Positions 53,193 to 61,800 of a stretch of 64,000 nucleotides of DNA are shown here, one piece after another. Positions within the stretch are counted from its first letter, which is position 1. Every line of letters starts with the position of its first letter. The notes beneath the pieces were generated by a model. That model made no database searches. It saw nothing but the letters and a program-made list of their open reading frames with translations, and was not told the DNA's origin. Made by a program: the position numbers and the translations under genes. The stretch covers positions 62,001 to 126,000 of the forward strand of contig JAUHVL010000003.1 in assembly GCA_030425045.1 (NCBI GenBank), read 5' to 3'. The stretch comes from a bacterium (GTDB taxonomy: Bacteria; Bdellovibrionota; Bacteriovoracia; Bacteriovoracales; Bacteriovoracaceae).

Positions 53193-54890
53193 ATGAAAAG
53201 TCTGAACTCTATCAAAAAGCTAGTACCTAACTCTACTGAATGGTTTGGATATTATCACTGCAAAGAAGATAATAGAGTTAAAACGCTTAAATCAAAAAGT
53301 TTCGAAAAGTTATTATGTGATGAACGTGATTTGAGATGTGTGTATTTGGGGCTTTTCGAAATAATGAGTGGTGATGGGAATTATGATTATTTTAAAAATA
53401 ATGTTGTTAAAATAAGTGGCGAAGTTCCTCTCGTCAAAGTACAGGATAATGTCTTAGATACATATGTCTTTATTGTTCTTAAGACATTGTATGAAAAAAT
53501 CATAAGTGAGAGGCCATTTTTTTACACGAAAGAGATAAATTACACTTCCAAGATAAAAGGTAGTATTAATTTTGGTCGAACTATTTCTAAAAACTTTGGT
53601 CTAAAGCATAAAGTTGTTACGGAGAGCTTTGAGCTTAAGTATAACGATCCATTTCTTTCATTGTTGAGATTTTATTATCGTTTTTTTGATTCCGTTTTAA
53701 AAAAATCTATGACTTTATCAATTAGTTTAAAAGATGAGCTTAGCATGATGACCTCTCATGTTGATAGCTATTTTTCAGAATGTGAAGAGCTGGGAGATTA
53801 TTCAAAGTCATCTATGGGGGTTATTTCTGGAGTATTAGGCAATTCTAATTTTAAGTTAAGGGCTCTTGTTCCTGAAATGAAAGTTTTAGCGAATCTTTAT
53901 CTTGTTAACAATCTCTTTTTTAACAAAGATCTTGAGTCTTCAGAGCTATACACTGATGGGCTAGTGTTTAACCTAAACCGTCCATTTGAGCTTCTTTTAA
54001 GAAGGGCATGTTCAACTTTCTTAGAAGAGAATGGAAATAAATTCGTTCATAAAAATCAAAAGGAATTCTCTGCCCTAGTTGATGAACAAAATGCAGTAAA
54101 ACTTCAGATGAAGCCCGATTGTTGGTTTTATGTGAATAGTGTTGAAGTAATACTGGATGCCAAACATAAAGTGTTTGAGGAACAGTTAATTAGCAATGAG
54201 GGAATTGATTATGAACAAAAAAAAATTGATCGAAATGACCTATATCAAATAATGTCATACTGTTCTACAAGTCCAGAAGATAGCAAAATTCAAGATAAGA
54301 TTGTCGGGTTAGTAGGGTTAAGTGAAGAGTCACAAGAAGATGGTGCTGATTATGTTCAAAGCTCAATGAAGTGGACAGTTTCAGGTCACAAAGATTTCCC
54401 TCCGGTTAATATAGTTTCGATGAACTTTGGTCGTTTTATGCTAGACCTGGGAAGACAAATTGATCGCACGGATTTAGATGTAGTTAGTAATCCAACATAT
54501 GAAAGTATATTTTATTCCTTGGGCAAAAGCATTAATGAGCATTTAAAGATCGTAGAAAATAATGAATTAATCAAATTATATGATAGCTTCTTTGACTATG
54601 TTGTTAATGACTGTGTGGACGATGAAGTGAGAGAGATATATCAGTTAGATATAGAATCAGATGGATTTTTTAGATTTTTAAAGTTTTACAATAAGCTTGT
54701 GCTTAAGAAAACTAATAGAGCGATTAACTTGTCACCTGGTATGTTCAAAGATGAAGAAAAGTCTCAGTTTGTTGCTCTATTAAAGAAAGATCTAAATGAC
54801 TTCTTAAATGATGATGAGGATTATGAGGATTTTTCTAGTACGCAGTACTTGAGTTCATTAAGTCTCATCGCACATACCGGTGCTGCTTAA
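53193..54890 (+). CDS. mcrC: McrC-like nuclease subunit
   Basis: This encodes 565 residues. PFFYTKEINYTSKIKGSINF is the family's N-terminal region. The PD-(D/E)xK site is FELLLR (Glu266), then KPDCWFY (Asp309) and VILDAKHK (Asp322, Lys324), as in McrC. It should be the cleaving subunit driven by the McrB-like motor encoded just upstream. The C-terminal ~150 residues are longer than in the E. coli protein. It ends in Gly-Ala-Ala, one of several Ala-Ala tails in the island. The 3' end overlaps the convergent ASCH gene by 4 bases. Confidence 0.88.
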   Translation: MKSLNSIKKLVPNSTEWFGYYHCKEDNRVKTLKSKSFEKLLCDERDLRCVYLGLFEIMSGDGNYDYFKNNVVKISGEVPLVKVQDNVLDTYVFIVLKTLYEKIISERPFFYTKEINYTSKIKGSINFGRTISKNFGLKHKVVTESFELKYNDPFLSLLRFYYRFFDSVLKKSMTLSISLKDELSMMTSHVDSYFSECEELGDYSKSSMGVISGVLGNSNFKLRALVPEMKVLANLYLVNNLFFNKDLESSELYTDGLVFNLNRPFELLLRRACSTFLEENGNKFVHKNQKEFSALVDEQNAVKLQMKPDCWFYVNSVEVILDAKHKVFEEQLISNEGIDYEQKKIDRNDLYQIMSYCSTSPEDSKIQDKIVGLVGLSEESQEDGADYVQSSMKWTVSGHKDFPPVNIVSMNFGRFMLDLGRQIDRTDLDVVSNPTYESIFYSLGKSINEHLKIVENNELIKLYDSFFDYVVNDCVDDEVREIYQLDIESDGFFRFLKFYNKLVLKKTNRAINLSPGMFKDEEKSQFVALLKKDLNDFLNDDEDYEDFSSTQYLSSLSLIAHTGAA

Positions 54891-55270
54891 ATTTGAATAT
54901 CCTTTGTAAAGACAATGCCTTTCCTTGATGGAGCAGGTATGCTATTTTTAAAGACTTTCTTCACTTTTACATGCCAGCCCCATTTAGACTTTTCAGTCCA
55001 TGCCCAATCTGAATTCTTGTCAACAAGGTGTTTGTCTTTATCTTTGTAGAATGCAGTTTTATTCTTATATGGAACGGATTTTGTAAAAATGATAACCGCT
55101 GTGATTCTTGCCTTGAATTTCCCCTTTTTGCCTGGAGTTTCAATCAGAAGCATCTCTTGATTTAAATATTTTTCTGGAAGATCGTATGTTCGAGTTTCAA
55201 TAGTTTTTTTTCCAGATGTTATTTCTGCAGAAATAGGCCATTGAATGTTAATTCCAGTATATTTTTTCAT
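54887..55270 (-). CDS. ASCH-domain protein
   Basis: This encodes 127 residues of the PUA-like ASCH fold: INIQWPISAEITSGKKTIET near the start, then RTYDLPEKY and GKFKARITAVIIF. ASCH domains bind RNA or modified nucleosides; some are amidohydrolases. Its start overlaps the radical SAM gene stop by 4 bases (ATGA), so it is translationally coupled with it. A nucleic-acid-base-related role with the radical SAM enzyme is inferred. The gene is convergent with the McrC-like gene. Confidence 0.8.
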   Translation of the reverse strand: MKKYTGINIQWPISAEITSGKKTIETRTYDLPEKYLNQEMLLIETPGKKGKFKARITAVIIFTKSVPYKNKTAFYKDKDKHLVDKNSDWAWTEKSKWGWHVKVKKVFKNSIPAPSRKGIVFTKDIQI

Positions 55271-56679
55271 AATGTTGAGTCAGTTGTATCGACTCTAAAT
55301 GTTCCATTTTCAAACTTTATTGGTTTTGAAACCTCTAGATCTCTGTGAAGTGATTCTTTATCATTTGGAACTAAACATTTGTGAGAAGTATGTTTCATCC
55401 TTGTCTCCCATGGGATTGATCTCGAATCATCTTGGAATGCTTGGACTCTACCTTTTACATTGCAACAGTCAGTTTTATTGCTCCATAAGTCTTGATCTGA
55501 CCAAAACTGTTTCTCTCCATTGCCAATATAGCAGGTTGTGAATTGTATTCCATTTTGTAAACACTTAGCGTGTATTCTTTCATAGTAAGCTCTTATTTCT
55601 TTATCGCTATAGTGAAAATCTCTAGACTTTTTTTCTGTAAAGTGAGCGTTCTTTTTATTTTTGTAATTATAAAATATTTTTAGATCTCTACCGACAGCTT
55701 TTTCTATTTGATTTAGTGAATAACTAGATAGTCTAACAACGCCTGCTAGAATAGATTGGACACCATAGCTCGCAATCTCATCTATCATTTCGAAAGAAGA
55801 GTAATCAAATGGTTCTGGCATATTTTCTCTGTCAAATTCAGGATCTGTGTAGTAGCCATCTGGATACATTGGAAAAAAAGGATTAATTCGGACAGTTGTC
55901 CAAAATCCATTTCTAGCGAGCTTTTGTAATGCTTTTAGTCGTCTTTTAGCATTTGGAGCACCAGGTTCAATAAGTTTATTCATCTTATCATTGGTTGATG
56001 GAATACTCATTTGTACAGAGCAAAGATCTGGATTTAAAAGGCTTAGATAATCATCGTGTGCTACTAAATCAGACCTTGTGAAAATTATATAAGGATAGTC
56101 ATAGTGGTCTAATATTTTAAGTAGCTCTTGCGTTACTTTATATTTTTTGTCCATCAGCATAAAAGAATCTGACATTGAACCAATTCGAAACGGGATTCTT
56201 TTTTCCATTACATCTCGCCACTTTGACCTCCTGTCTGTCTCGAAGACGGTATAAAAGATTTTCCAAATTTGTGTTATATCTACCGGCATCGGAAAGGGCC
56301 TATTCCATGATCCATGAACTGTAAGTTGTGCTTTGGCATAACAGTAAACACAGTCATGAACGCAACCTCTGCCATATGTATCTATTTCGAAGGCATATAG
56401 GCACTGCTGGCAAGTAGTGTGACTGTTTACTAGTCTTACAGGAGATTTAAAAACGATGCCTCCTCGCGGTTGCTCCAGTCCAAATCTTAATTCAAGGTCT
56501 CTATATACACTGAAATCGAATTTACACTTATACTTCGATAGCTTTGCTAACTTATCTGCTTCTTTAAAAATCTTGTCCGACTGAGGAGTTGGAATGTTCT
56601 CAATATTTTTGCTCGTATCCGCATTTGGAAACGAAATAATATTCTCTTGTAGTTGGCTAAATACTTCTGTTTTTTCCAT
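55267..56679 (-). CDS. radical SAM protein, spore-photoproduct-lyase-like (SPL family)
   Basis: This encodes 470 residues. A Cys pair (TTCQQC, Cys90 and Cys93) precedes the radical SAM cluster GRGCVHDCVYCYAKAQ (Cys106, Cys110, Cys113). The RIGSMSDSFM, IFTRSDLVAHDDYL and VQMSIPSTN segments match the SPL-type family, related to spore photoproduct lyase, which repairs thymine dimers. A later Cys-rich region (TCYIGNGEKQF, DCCNVKG) is present. It could modify or repair DNA or a nucleotide. It is flanked by RHH and ASCH genes with base-overlap junctions, forming one operon. Confidence 0.85.
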   Translation of the reverse strand: MEKTEVFSQLQENIISFPNADTSKNIENIPTPQSDKIFKEADKLAKLSKYKCKFDFSVYRDLELRFGLEQPRGGIVFKSPVRLVNSHTTCQQCLYAFEIDTYGRGCVHDCVYCYAKAQLTVHGSWNRPFPMPVDITQIWKIFYTVFETDRRSKWRDVMEKRIPFRIGSMSDSFMLMDKKYKVTQELLKILDHYDYPYIIFTRSDLVAHDDYLSLLNPDLCSVQMSIPSTNDKMNKLIEPGAPNAKRRLKALQKLARNGFWTTVRINPFFPMYPDGYYTDPEFDRENMPEPFDYSSFEMIDEIASYGVQSILAGVVRLSSYSLNQIEKAVGRDLKIFYNYKNKKNAHFTEKKSRDFHYSDKEIRAYYERIHAKCLQNGIQFTTCYIGNGEKQFWSDQDLWSNKTDCCNVKGRVQAFQDDSRSIPWETRMKHTSHKCLVPNDKESLHRDLEVSKPIKFENGTFRVDTTDSTL

Positions 56680-56870
56680 TACTGAACCCTTTCTTTGGAG
56701 TCTTTAGTGTTTTCTTTTTCATTGGCAACGATGTCTATTTTTGGATCTTCAATGAATTGAAGAATTGCCATACGGGCAATCGTTGAAAAATCAAAATAAG
56801 GATTGTTTTTAATAAACTTTTTAATTGCTTCATCTTCGCTGTCAGAAAAGCGGACTGCTCGCGTTGGCAT
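56679..56870 (-). CDS. ribbon-helix-helix DNA-binding protein
   Basis: This encodes 63 residues from the start at 56870, after AAGGGAGA; the frame opens at 56924. RAVRFSDSEDEAIKKFI and FDFSTIARMAILQFIEDP look like a ribbon followed by two helices, as in CopG/Arc-type repressors. Its stop overlaps the radical SAM start by one base (TAATG). It is the likely regulator of the three-gene operon, acting near 56871-56990. Confidence 0.7.
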   Translation of the reverse strand: MPTRAVRFSDSEDEAIKKFIKNNPYFDFSTIARMAILQFIEDPKIDIVANEKENTKDSKERVQ

Positions 56871-56990
56871 GTTTATTCTCCCTTGTGCTGGATGTCTTTT
56901 ACGATCATGGTTATACAACGTCAAACATTGTTTAAAATAGTTTTATGTGCGCCGAGTCTAGTGCTTGATAAGATGTGGAAAAGGTGGCGC

Positions 56991-58034
56991 TTAGGCCACC
57001 TCCCTTATTGGAATTTGTTTAACTCCTGAAAGAATTGATTTCCCGAGTGCTTCACCTAAGTCTACAGGTACTGCGTTACCAATCTGTTTGAAAATTGATG
57101 TTTTGCTTCCAGTAAACTCAAAAGAGTCTGGGAATGACTGCAGTTTTGCAGCTTCTCTAGGTGTTAAGTATCTATCCTCCGTGGGATGATAGTAGGTCAA
57201 CCTTGAAGTCATTAAAGTAAACGCAGGAGCATCTCTTGAAAGTCGCTGAAGCCTAAGCTGTCTTAATCTATTCTCTTTGAGGTTCGCCCAATCAACATCT
57301 AGTTTAAGGTGATCTGGAAGAAGTCTGTCTTCATCCTCCTTTTTTCTTATGCCACCACCTTCAGGAACATGGCTAATTTGAGCAAGGGTTCTCTCGTTGG
57401 TAATTCTGGCATCAGTGAGATCGTTGTTTGGCGCAAGTGGGCTAATTTCGCTAAAAGCTTGCCCTAATGTTTTCACCGGTAGAAGAGAATCACCATGGGT
57501 TTCTGTCGGAAACTCAAATTCAAGCCCAGGAAGTGTACCAACAAGAACCGCGCGCCTTCGTTTTTGAGGGACTCCATACTTTTCTGCGTGTAAGACTTTT
57601 GCTTGTAATTTGTATCCCATGAATTTGAACATTGCCTTGATTTGATTTACTAACTTTTCATTTTTTGGTGATAGCATTGCAGGAACATTCTCCAAAATAA
57701 AGTAGTTAGGTTTAAAGAGTCTGACGACTCTTGCATATTCAAGGAGAAGGAAATTTCTCGGGTCATCAGTCAATCCTTTTCCTGCTGTCGAGAAGCCTTG
57801 GCAGGGCGGTCCTCCTACAATGAGATCGACTTTTGTTCCTTTTGCTGCTGAAAGAAAATTTTCGTCAGTGATTCTTCTAATGTCGCCAGTAATCGTTTTT
57901 GCATTTGGGTGGTTTAGCTTGAATGTCTTAATAGCATCTTTGTTTTCATCGACTGCAAGAATACATTTCAGTCCAGCTCGTTCTAGTCCGTGAGATGCTC
58001 CTCCGCACCCACTAAATAAATCTATAAAATTCAT
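56991..58034 (-). CDS. C5-cytosine DNA methyltransferase
   Basis: This encodes 347 residues with all main C5-MTase motifs: FIDLFSGCGGASHGLERAG, GGPPCQGFSTAGKG (catalytic Cys78), ENVPAMLSP, then KYGVPQKRRRAVLVG and KQIGNAVPVDLGEAL. The target-recognition region lies between ~190 and ~290. It is a solitary gene with no cognate nuclease next to it. It may protect the element from restriction or be the methylase of the nearby McrBC-like machinery; neither is shown. It ends in Val-Ala. Confidence 0.92.
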   Translation of the reverse strand: MNFIDLFSGCGGASHGLERAGLKCILAVDENKDAIKTFKLNHPNAKTITGDIRRITDENFLSAAKGTKVDLIVGGPPCQGFSTAGKGLTDDPRNFLLLEYARVVRLFKPNYFILENVPAMLSPKNEKLVNQIKAMFKFMGYKLQAKVLHAEKYGVPQKRRRAVLVGTLPGLEFEFPTETHGDSLLPVKTLGQAFSEISPLAPNNDLTDARITNERTLAQISHVPEGGGIRKKEDEDRLLPDHLKLDVDWANLKENRLRQLRLQRLSRDAPAFTLMTSRLTYYHPTEDRYLTPREAAKLQSFPDSFEFTGSKTSIFKQIGNAVPVDLGEALGKSILSGVKQIPIREVA

Positions 58035-58085
58035 AATTATCCTTTTGTTTAGAAAGCCCTCGCTTGCGCGAGGACCAGCTTGTAG

Positions 58086-58646
58086 TTAAGCAGCTACCTT
58101 GTTTGCTACTTGGTAAAGTTCATCCCTTGATGGTTTTTTAAAGACTTCGAGATATTCAATTTCTGAATACTCTTCTAGGTAATTAGAGGCATCTTCAACA
58201 TAGAAGAATCTGTTTCCTGACTTTCCCGCATATTGAGTATCTTCTCGCTTGGCTTCAATTTTTAAACCTTTTAAGCGTCCATGCTTTTCTTTGATCTTTT
58301 TTAGTTCAAGAGCAGCTTTTTGTTTGAACTTGAACAGGGCAAAGCTTTCATGGTGAGTTTCACCGGTACGATCTGTCCAAGGCTTTAGGTCAACAACCGT
58401 GAGGTAGTAAACCGCAGCTGATGAGTGCCCTGATTGACATAAAGGACAGTTATCTCCAATGCACTGGTAAGACTTATACGCTCCATCAATGAATAGGCTA
58501 TGTTCTCTTGTGCAAAAAGGGGTGTCGTCAATGAAAACAATTTCTCTCGACTCAGATTTTTTAAGTGCAAACTCAAATGGCTTCTTTCTTCCAAAGCCAT
58601 AGGTGTTTTTCTCTGTAGATAAAGAATCAAAACTTTTAAAGTTCAT
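58086..58646 (-). CDS. gp32-like zinc single-stranded-DNA-binding protein (candidate)
   Basis: This encodes 186 residues. His49, Cys62, Cys67 and Cys70 (REHSL, YQCIGDNCPLC) make a H-x12-C-x4-C-x2-C set; T4 gp32 uses His64-Cys77-Cys87-Cys90, the same first spacing. The charged and aromatic profile also fits ssDNA-binding. A few phage-type proteins of this shape are known to me only by analogy. It is coupled to the upstream unknown gene by a one-base overlap and ends in Val-Ala-Ala. It probably serves the element's replication. Confidence 0.5.
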   Translation of the reverse strand: MNFKSFDSLSTEKNTYGFGRKKPFEFALKKSESREIVFIDDTPFCTREHSLFIDGAYKSYQCIGDNCPLCQSGHSSAAVYYLTVVDLKPWTDRTGETHHESFALFKFKQKAALELKKIKEKHGRLKGLKIEAKREDTQYAGKSGNRFFYVEDASNYLEEYSEIEYLEVFKKPSRDELYQVANKVAA

Positions 58647-59524
58647 TAGGCAGCTCCTTTAAGTTTTTTTAAGCTATCTTTTGTCCGAAGCATTGTTTTG
58701 GGAGCTTCCGAACAAATAGAAAGTACTATTTTTTCTTTTTGGCTTTTATCCATAGAAGATAGACGCGGTGACTTTACTAGTTTCGATAAACAAAAATTCA
58801 CAAGAGGAATGTAAAATTCAAAATCACTGGAGCTAATCGCATTCATGCACATGAATAGGTCCTCTACCTCTTTAAGGCGAACATGCTTGTAAGTGGACTC
58901 CATGGGCTTGAAAAGAGATAAAGGAAAGGTAATTTTATTATATCTAATATAATTAATGTAAGATGAGTATAATAGATCTCTCAATACTTGATTGCTGAAG
59001 ACTGAAAGAGTTTCTCCAAGGTTTTCCAAAGTTCCATCAAGGAGATTCTTGTCCGTTTTTAGATCTTGAATTAAAGTTTTCCTTGAAAGAGAGTTTAATT
59101 TTTCTCTTATGTGATCAACAGGGAACTTTTTAGCAATTACTTCATGCAGGGTGTCCGAGTAAAGGTCTTGGTCTAAGGAAGATAGCTTGTTCATGAATTC
59201 TTCATTTTCAATTATTTCTTTTTCAAATTCTTTTGCAAGTAACTTGGTTAATGCGTGAAAAGAGGAAATATCCATAAGGGGAATTTTTTGTTGTTGAATT
59301 AAACCCCTTAGATGTGTTCCCGATACAGCATTCAGTGGATTAAATACAGTTGGGAAAAAGTCTCGCCTATTACCAGATACGCCTTCTTCAATAAGCTCAA
59401 TTAGAGGCATTTTTACAAGAGAAAGATAACCATAGTTTAGGCATGTGCAGTAGAGATTGATTAGCTCTGAGTCAGTATAAACCTCTTCAAGGTTTTCAAT
59501 CGTTAAGTCTTTTTTTGTTTTCAT
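58646..59524 (-). CDS. unknown element gene
   Basis: This encodes 292 residues with no recognised domain. It is mainly helical by composition, has one early Cys cluster (LYCTCLNYGY) and a leucine-rich middle. It starts the minus-strand pair with the gp32-like gene and shares the long divergent gap 59525-59889 with the 433-residue gene. A replication or recombination role is only contextual. It ends in Gly-Ala-Ala. Confidence 0.65.
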   Translation of the reverse strand: MKTKKDLTIENLEEVYTDSELINLYCTCLNYGYLSLVKMPLIELIEEGVSGNRRDFFPTVFNPLNAVSGTHLRGLIQQQKIPLMDISSFHALTKLLAKEFEKEIIENEEFMNKLSSLDQDLYSDTLHEVIAKKFPVDHIREKLNSLSRKTLIQDLKTDKNLLDGTLENLGETLSVFSNQVLRDLLYSSYINYIRYNKITFPLSLFKPMESTYKHVRLKEVEDLFMCMNAISSSDFEFYIPLVNFCLSKLVKSPRLSSMDKSQKEKIVLSICSEAPKTMLRTKDSLKKLKGAA

Positions 59525-59889
59525 AAAATCTCCTTTTTGAAACAGGGAAAGACAAGTTCCCTTTTAAATTGACTTGATCGTTATTGATTAAGTCTGCTTT
59601 ATGATAGTCACTCGAAACGGCCATATCAGCTAAACCCCTTGGATTATAAAAAAATAAATAGCGAGGGGTTCCTTATAAGGGCTTGAAAATTAGGGGAAAA
59701 ATATTTCAGAAATTTGATTTAGTTAAAACCACAAGTTTTCTGAAAGCTGGTACCGGGGTCGGAATAATATAGAAATTTGTTTTTGTGCACCTAGATAGAG
59801 TGGAGTTTGGAAATTGATAAGTGATTTGCAAAAACCATTCGGGCCAGTGGGGTCTATTTCAATAGTAATTGAGTTTCTAGGAGGTAGTC
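59525..59889. promoter_or_regulatory. divergent intergenic region with inverted repeats
   Basis: This 365-base gene-free stretch lies between divergent genes, so it must hold both promoters. It contains an AACCCCT (59633-59639) / AGGGGTT (59664-59670) inverted repeat with a 24-base AT-rich loop, followed directly by the palindrome CCTTATAAGG (59671-59680). These could be operator or origin elements. I do not assign exact promoters. Confidence 0.45.
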
Positions 59890-61191
59890 ATGAGAACTCA
59901 CAAAAGTATTTTTAACATTGAAGTCCTAAACCAAGCAAAGGAGCAAGAGATGAAAGATTACAAATTGGAAGAACTTGAAAATGATTATGGAGATCTAATG
60001 GAAGAAATTCTGCTTGAGGTATTTGATGTCCAGGAAGATGCTGAAGAAGTTGATGATAGGAGCATCTATGATTTAAGTTCAGATGAAGAAATTGAAAGAA
60101 GACTTAAGAGAGAATCTGATCTGTTAAATGAAGGATGTGCTGATCTGGATAACTTGGAACTACTGGAGAAGCAGGCAAGAACCTATTTTGAAAATCCTAA
60201 TTATGTTTACACTCCTGAGGATGAAGCCGCCCATGACTGGGTAACAGGTTTTATTCAGATAAATGCAGGAATGAAGTTTGATTCTAATGGTAAACCAGTA
60301 GAGACGTGGAAGAGTTTTGGGGACAAGGTTATTTGTGATGTTGAGTTGCTGTCTGGGCCTGTAAGTATAATTAAGCAAGTCGAAGCCACTGGGATAGAGT
60401 GGAGTAGTATGGTTCGCATTGTGTTCTATGGGAAAAGCTTAGAGAGATTTGTTGGTTCTAAGATATATAGGAAAGGGGAAAAGAAGGAACTCGCCCCGCT
60501 TTGTGATGAATATAAAGGAATTCAGCTTGCTATCCCTAGTTACGAAGAATGTGAATCGGATGATTCTATTTTTTCAAGGATAGACAGTCTTGTTAAGGAA
60601 AGTATCCAGTATGGAAGTGAGCTTAATATAGACCGTGTAGCGATGGGACATTATGAAATGACTTTAGCACGCTTAGAGGAATTGAAGTATGAAGAGTCAG
60701 AAGCTCTTAATAATGAGAGAATTCTTAGGATTCAAAAGAAGAACGTAGAAAGAAGAAATGATTTTGATGCTCAATTTAAAGAAGCAAGGGAAACAATTAG
60801 GGCTCTTAATATTGGCGAGGTGAAAGTCAGCCAGCTTTTTGATAAAGATGCTAGATTTTTAGGACAAGTAATGTACCTCTGTCAGAAAAAAGGGGAAAGG
60901 ATTGAAAACCCCGCTCTGTTTTTTCAACTCAAGGCTTTAGCAAATAAAAGAAAGTGTGAAGAGATTTATAGCTCTAAAGAATCAGAAGGTGCTATTACAA
61001 CTATAAACAAAATTAACTCTGGTGAATTAGTAGAAATTCATCTTCTAAGTCTTGATGAATTGGAATCAATCTTTGATGTTTTATGGAGTGGTACCGGTAT
61101 TAGAATTAGCAAAGACTATAAGTCCGTTTATTTTGATTTAAAGAAAAGATTTACTCATCTAAAGAGAGTTAAAGGAAAAGTAGCTGCTTAA
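59890..61191 (+). CDS. unknown element protein with coiled-coil middle
   Basis: This encodes 433 residues. An acidic N-terminus (~20-70, LEELENDYGDLMEEILLEV) is followed by a globular part and a charged helical stretch (~245-310, IQKKNVERRNDFDAQFKEA) that may form a coiled coil. No known domain is recognised. It has TAGGAGGT ahead of the start. It sits between the divergent regulatory gap and the SSB gene, so it is likely tied to element maintenance. It ends in Lys-Val-Ala-Ala, like the gp32-like protein. Confidence 0.7.
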   Translation: MRTHKSIFNIEVLNQAKEQEMKDYKLEELENDYGDLMEEILLEVFDVQEDAEEVDDRSIYDLSSDEEIERRLKRESDLLNEGCADLDNLELLEKQARTYFENPNYVYTPEDEAAHDWVTGFIQINAGMKFDSNGKPVETWKSFGDKVICDVELLSGPVSIIKQVEATGIEWSSMVRIVFYGKSLERFVGSKIYRKGEKKELAPLCDEYKGIQLAIPSYEECESDDSIFSRIDSLVKESIQYGSELNIDRVAMGHYEMTLARLEELKYEESEALNNERILRIQKKNVERRNDFDAQFKEARETIRALNIGEVKVSQLFDKDARFLGQVMYLCQKKGERIENPALFFQLKALANKRKCEEIYSSKESEGAITTINKINSGELVEIHLLSLDELESIFDVLWSGTGIRISKDYKSVYFDLKKRFTHLKRVKGKVAA

Positions 61192-61219
61192 TAAGCTCCG
61201 CTCCGCTAACGCTCGCTAC

Positions 61220-61292
61220 GCCACTAACGTGGCATTGAAACATCCTCGCTATTGCTCGTCTTTAGGGAGCAAGGCTCCATCGCCATAGGCGA
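61220..61292 (+). repeat. cluster of three short hairpins upstream of ssb
   Basis: Three tight inverted repeats lie in a row: GCCAC/GTGGC (61220-61233), GGAGC/GCTCC (61266-61278) and TCGCC/GGCGA (61280-61292). They stand in a GC-richer island within the AT-rich gap 61192-61366. Possible roles are an RNA structure, a replication signal or a transfer site. Confidence 0.5.
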
Positions 61293-61366
61293 ATCAATAA
61301 AAAGTTTTCAATGAAATTTAAAAGCTTACGCTACCAGTAAGTAATTTAATTATCTTGGAGGTAATT

Positions 61367-61717
61367 ATGTTTAGCACAACTTTGTTAATCGGAAGGTTGG
61401 GAGCAGATCCTGAACTCAAAACAATCAAGTCTGGTGATAATGTCTGCACACTCTCAGTAGCAACGACTGGTAAATGGATAAATCAGTCAGGTGAATCAAA
61501 AGAAAAAGTAACTTGGCATAAAGTTACCTGTTGGAACAAATTAGCCGATTTATGTAATCAGTACCTGTCAAAAGGAAGACTTGTACTAGTCGAAGGTGAA
61601 ATTTCTCATCATCAATGGACTGATGAAAAAGGCGAAAAACATTATTCGTCGGAAGTGAAGGCAAAGAGAGTCTTGTTTTTAGATTCTTCCAGTGAAAAAA
61701 ATCTAGAAATTAGTTAA
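61367..61717 (+). CDS. ssb: single-stranded DNA-binding protein
   Basis: This encodes 116 residues, an OB-fold SSB. NTLLIGRLG-type start here is TTLLIGRLGADPELK; VCTLSVATTGKW, VTWHKVTCWNKLADL and LVEGEISHHQWTDEKG are the conserved core. It lacks the long acidic tail of housekeeping SSBs (ending EKNLEIS), as is common for SSBs on plasmids and mobile elements. The start at 61367 has TTGGAGGT ahead. Its presence supports an ICE- or plasmid-like backbone. Confidence 0.93.
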   Translation: MFSTTLLIGRLGADPELKTIKSGDNVCTLSVATTGKWINQSGESKEKVTWHKVTCWNKLADLCNQYLSKGRLVLVEGEISHHQWTDEKGEKHYSSEVKAKRVLFLDSSSEKNLEIS

Positions 61718-61779
61718 AAAAGCTGGGGGTAACTATAAATTGCTTTGTTCTTAGCATTGCTAACCTAGGAGGGCAGTTT

Positions 61780-61800
61780 ATGGAGAAAAATAGATGTTAG
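61780..61800 (+). other. six-codon leader ORF overlapping the next start
   Basis: After a strong AGGAGGG site (61767-61773) an ATG begins MEKNRC and stops at TAG. That stop lies just inside the 72-residue gene, whose ATG is at 61794. The GGAG of the leader's second codon can serve as the ribosome site of that gene, so translational coupling is plausible. Confidence 0.4.
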
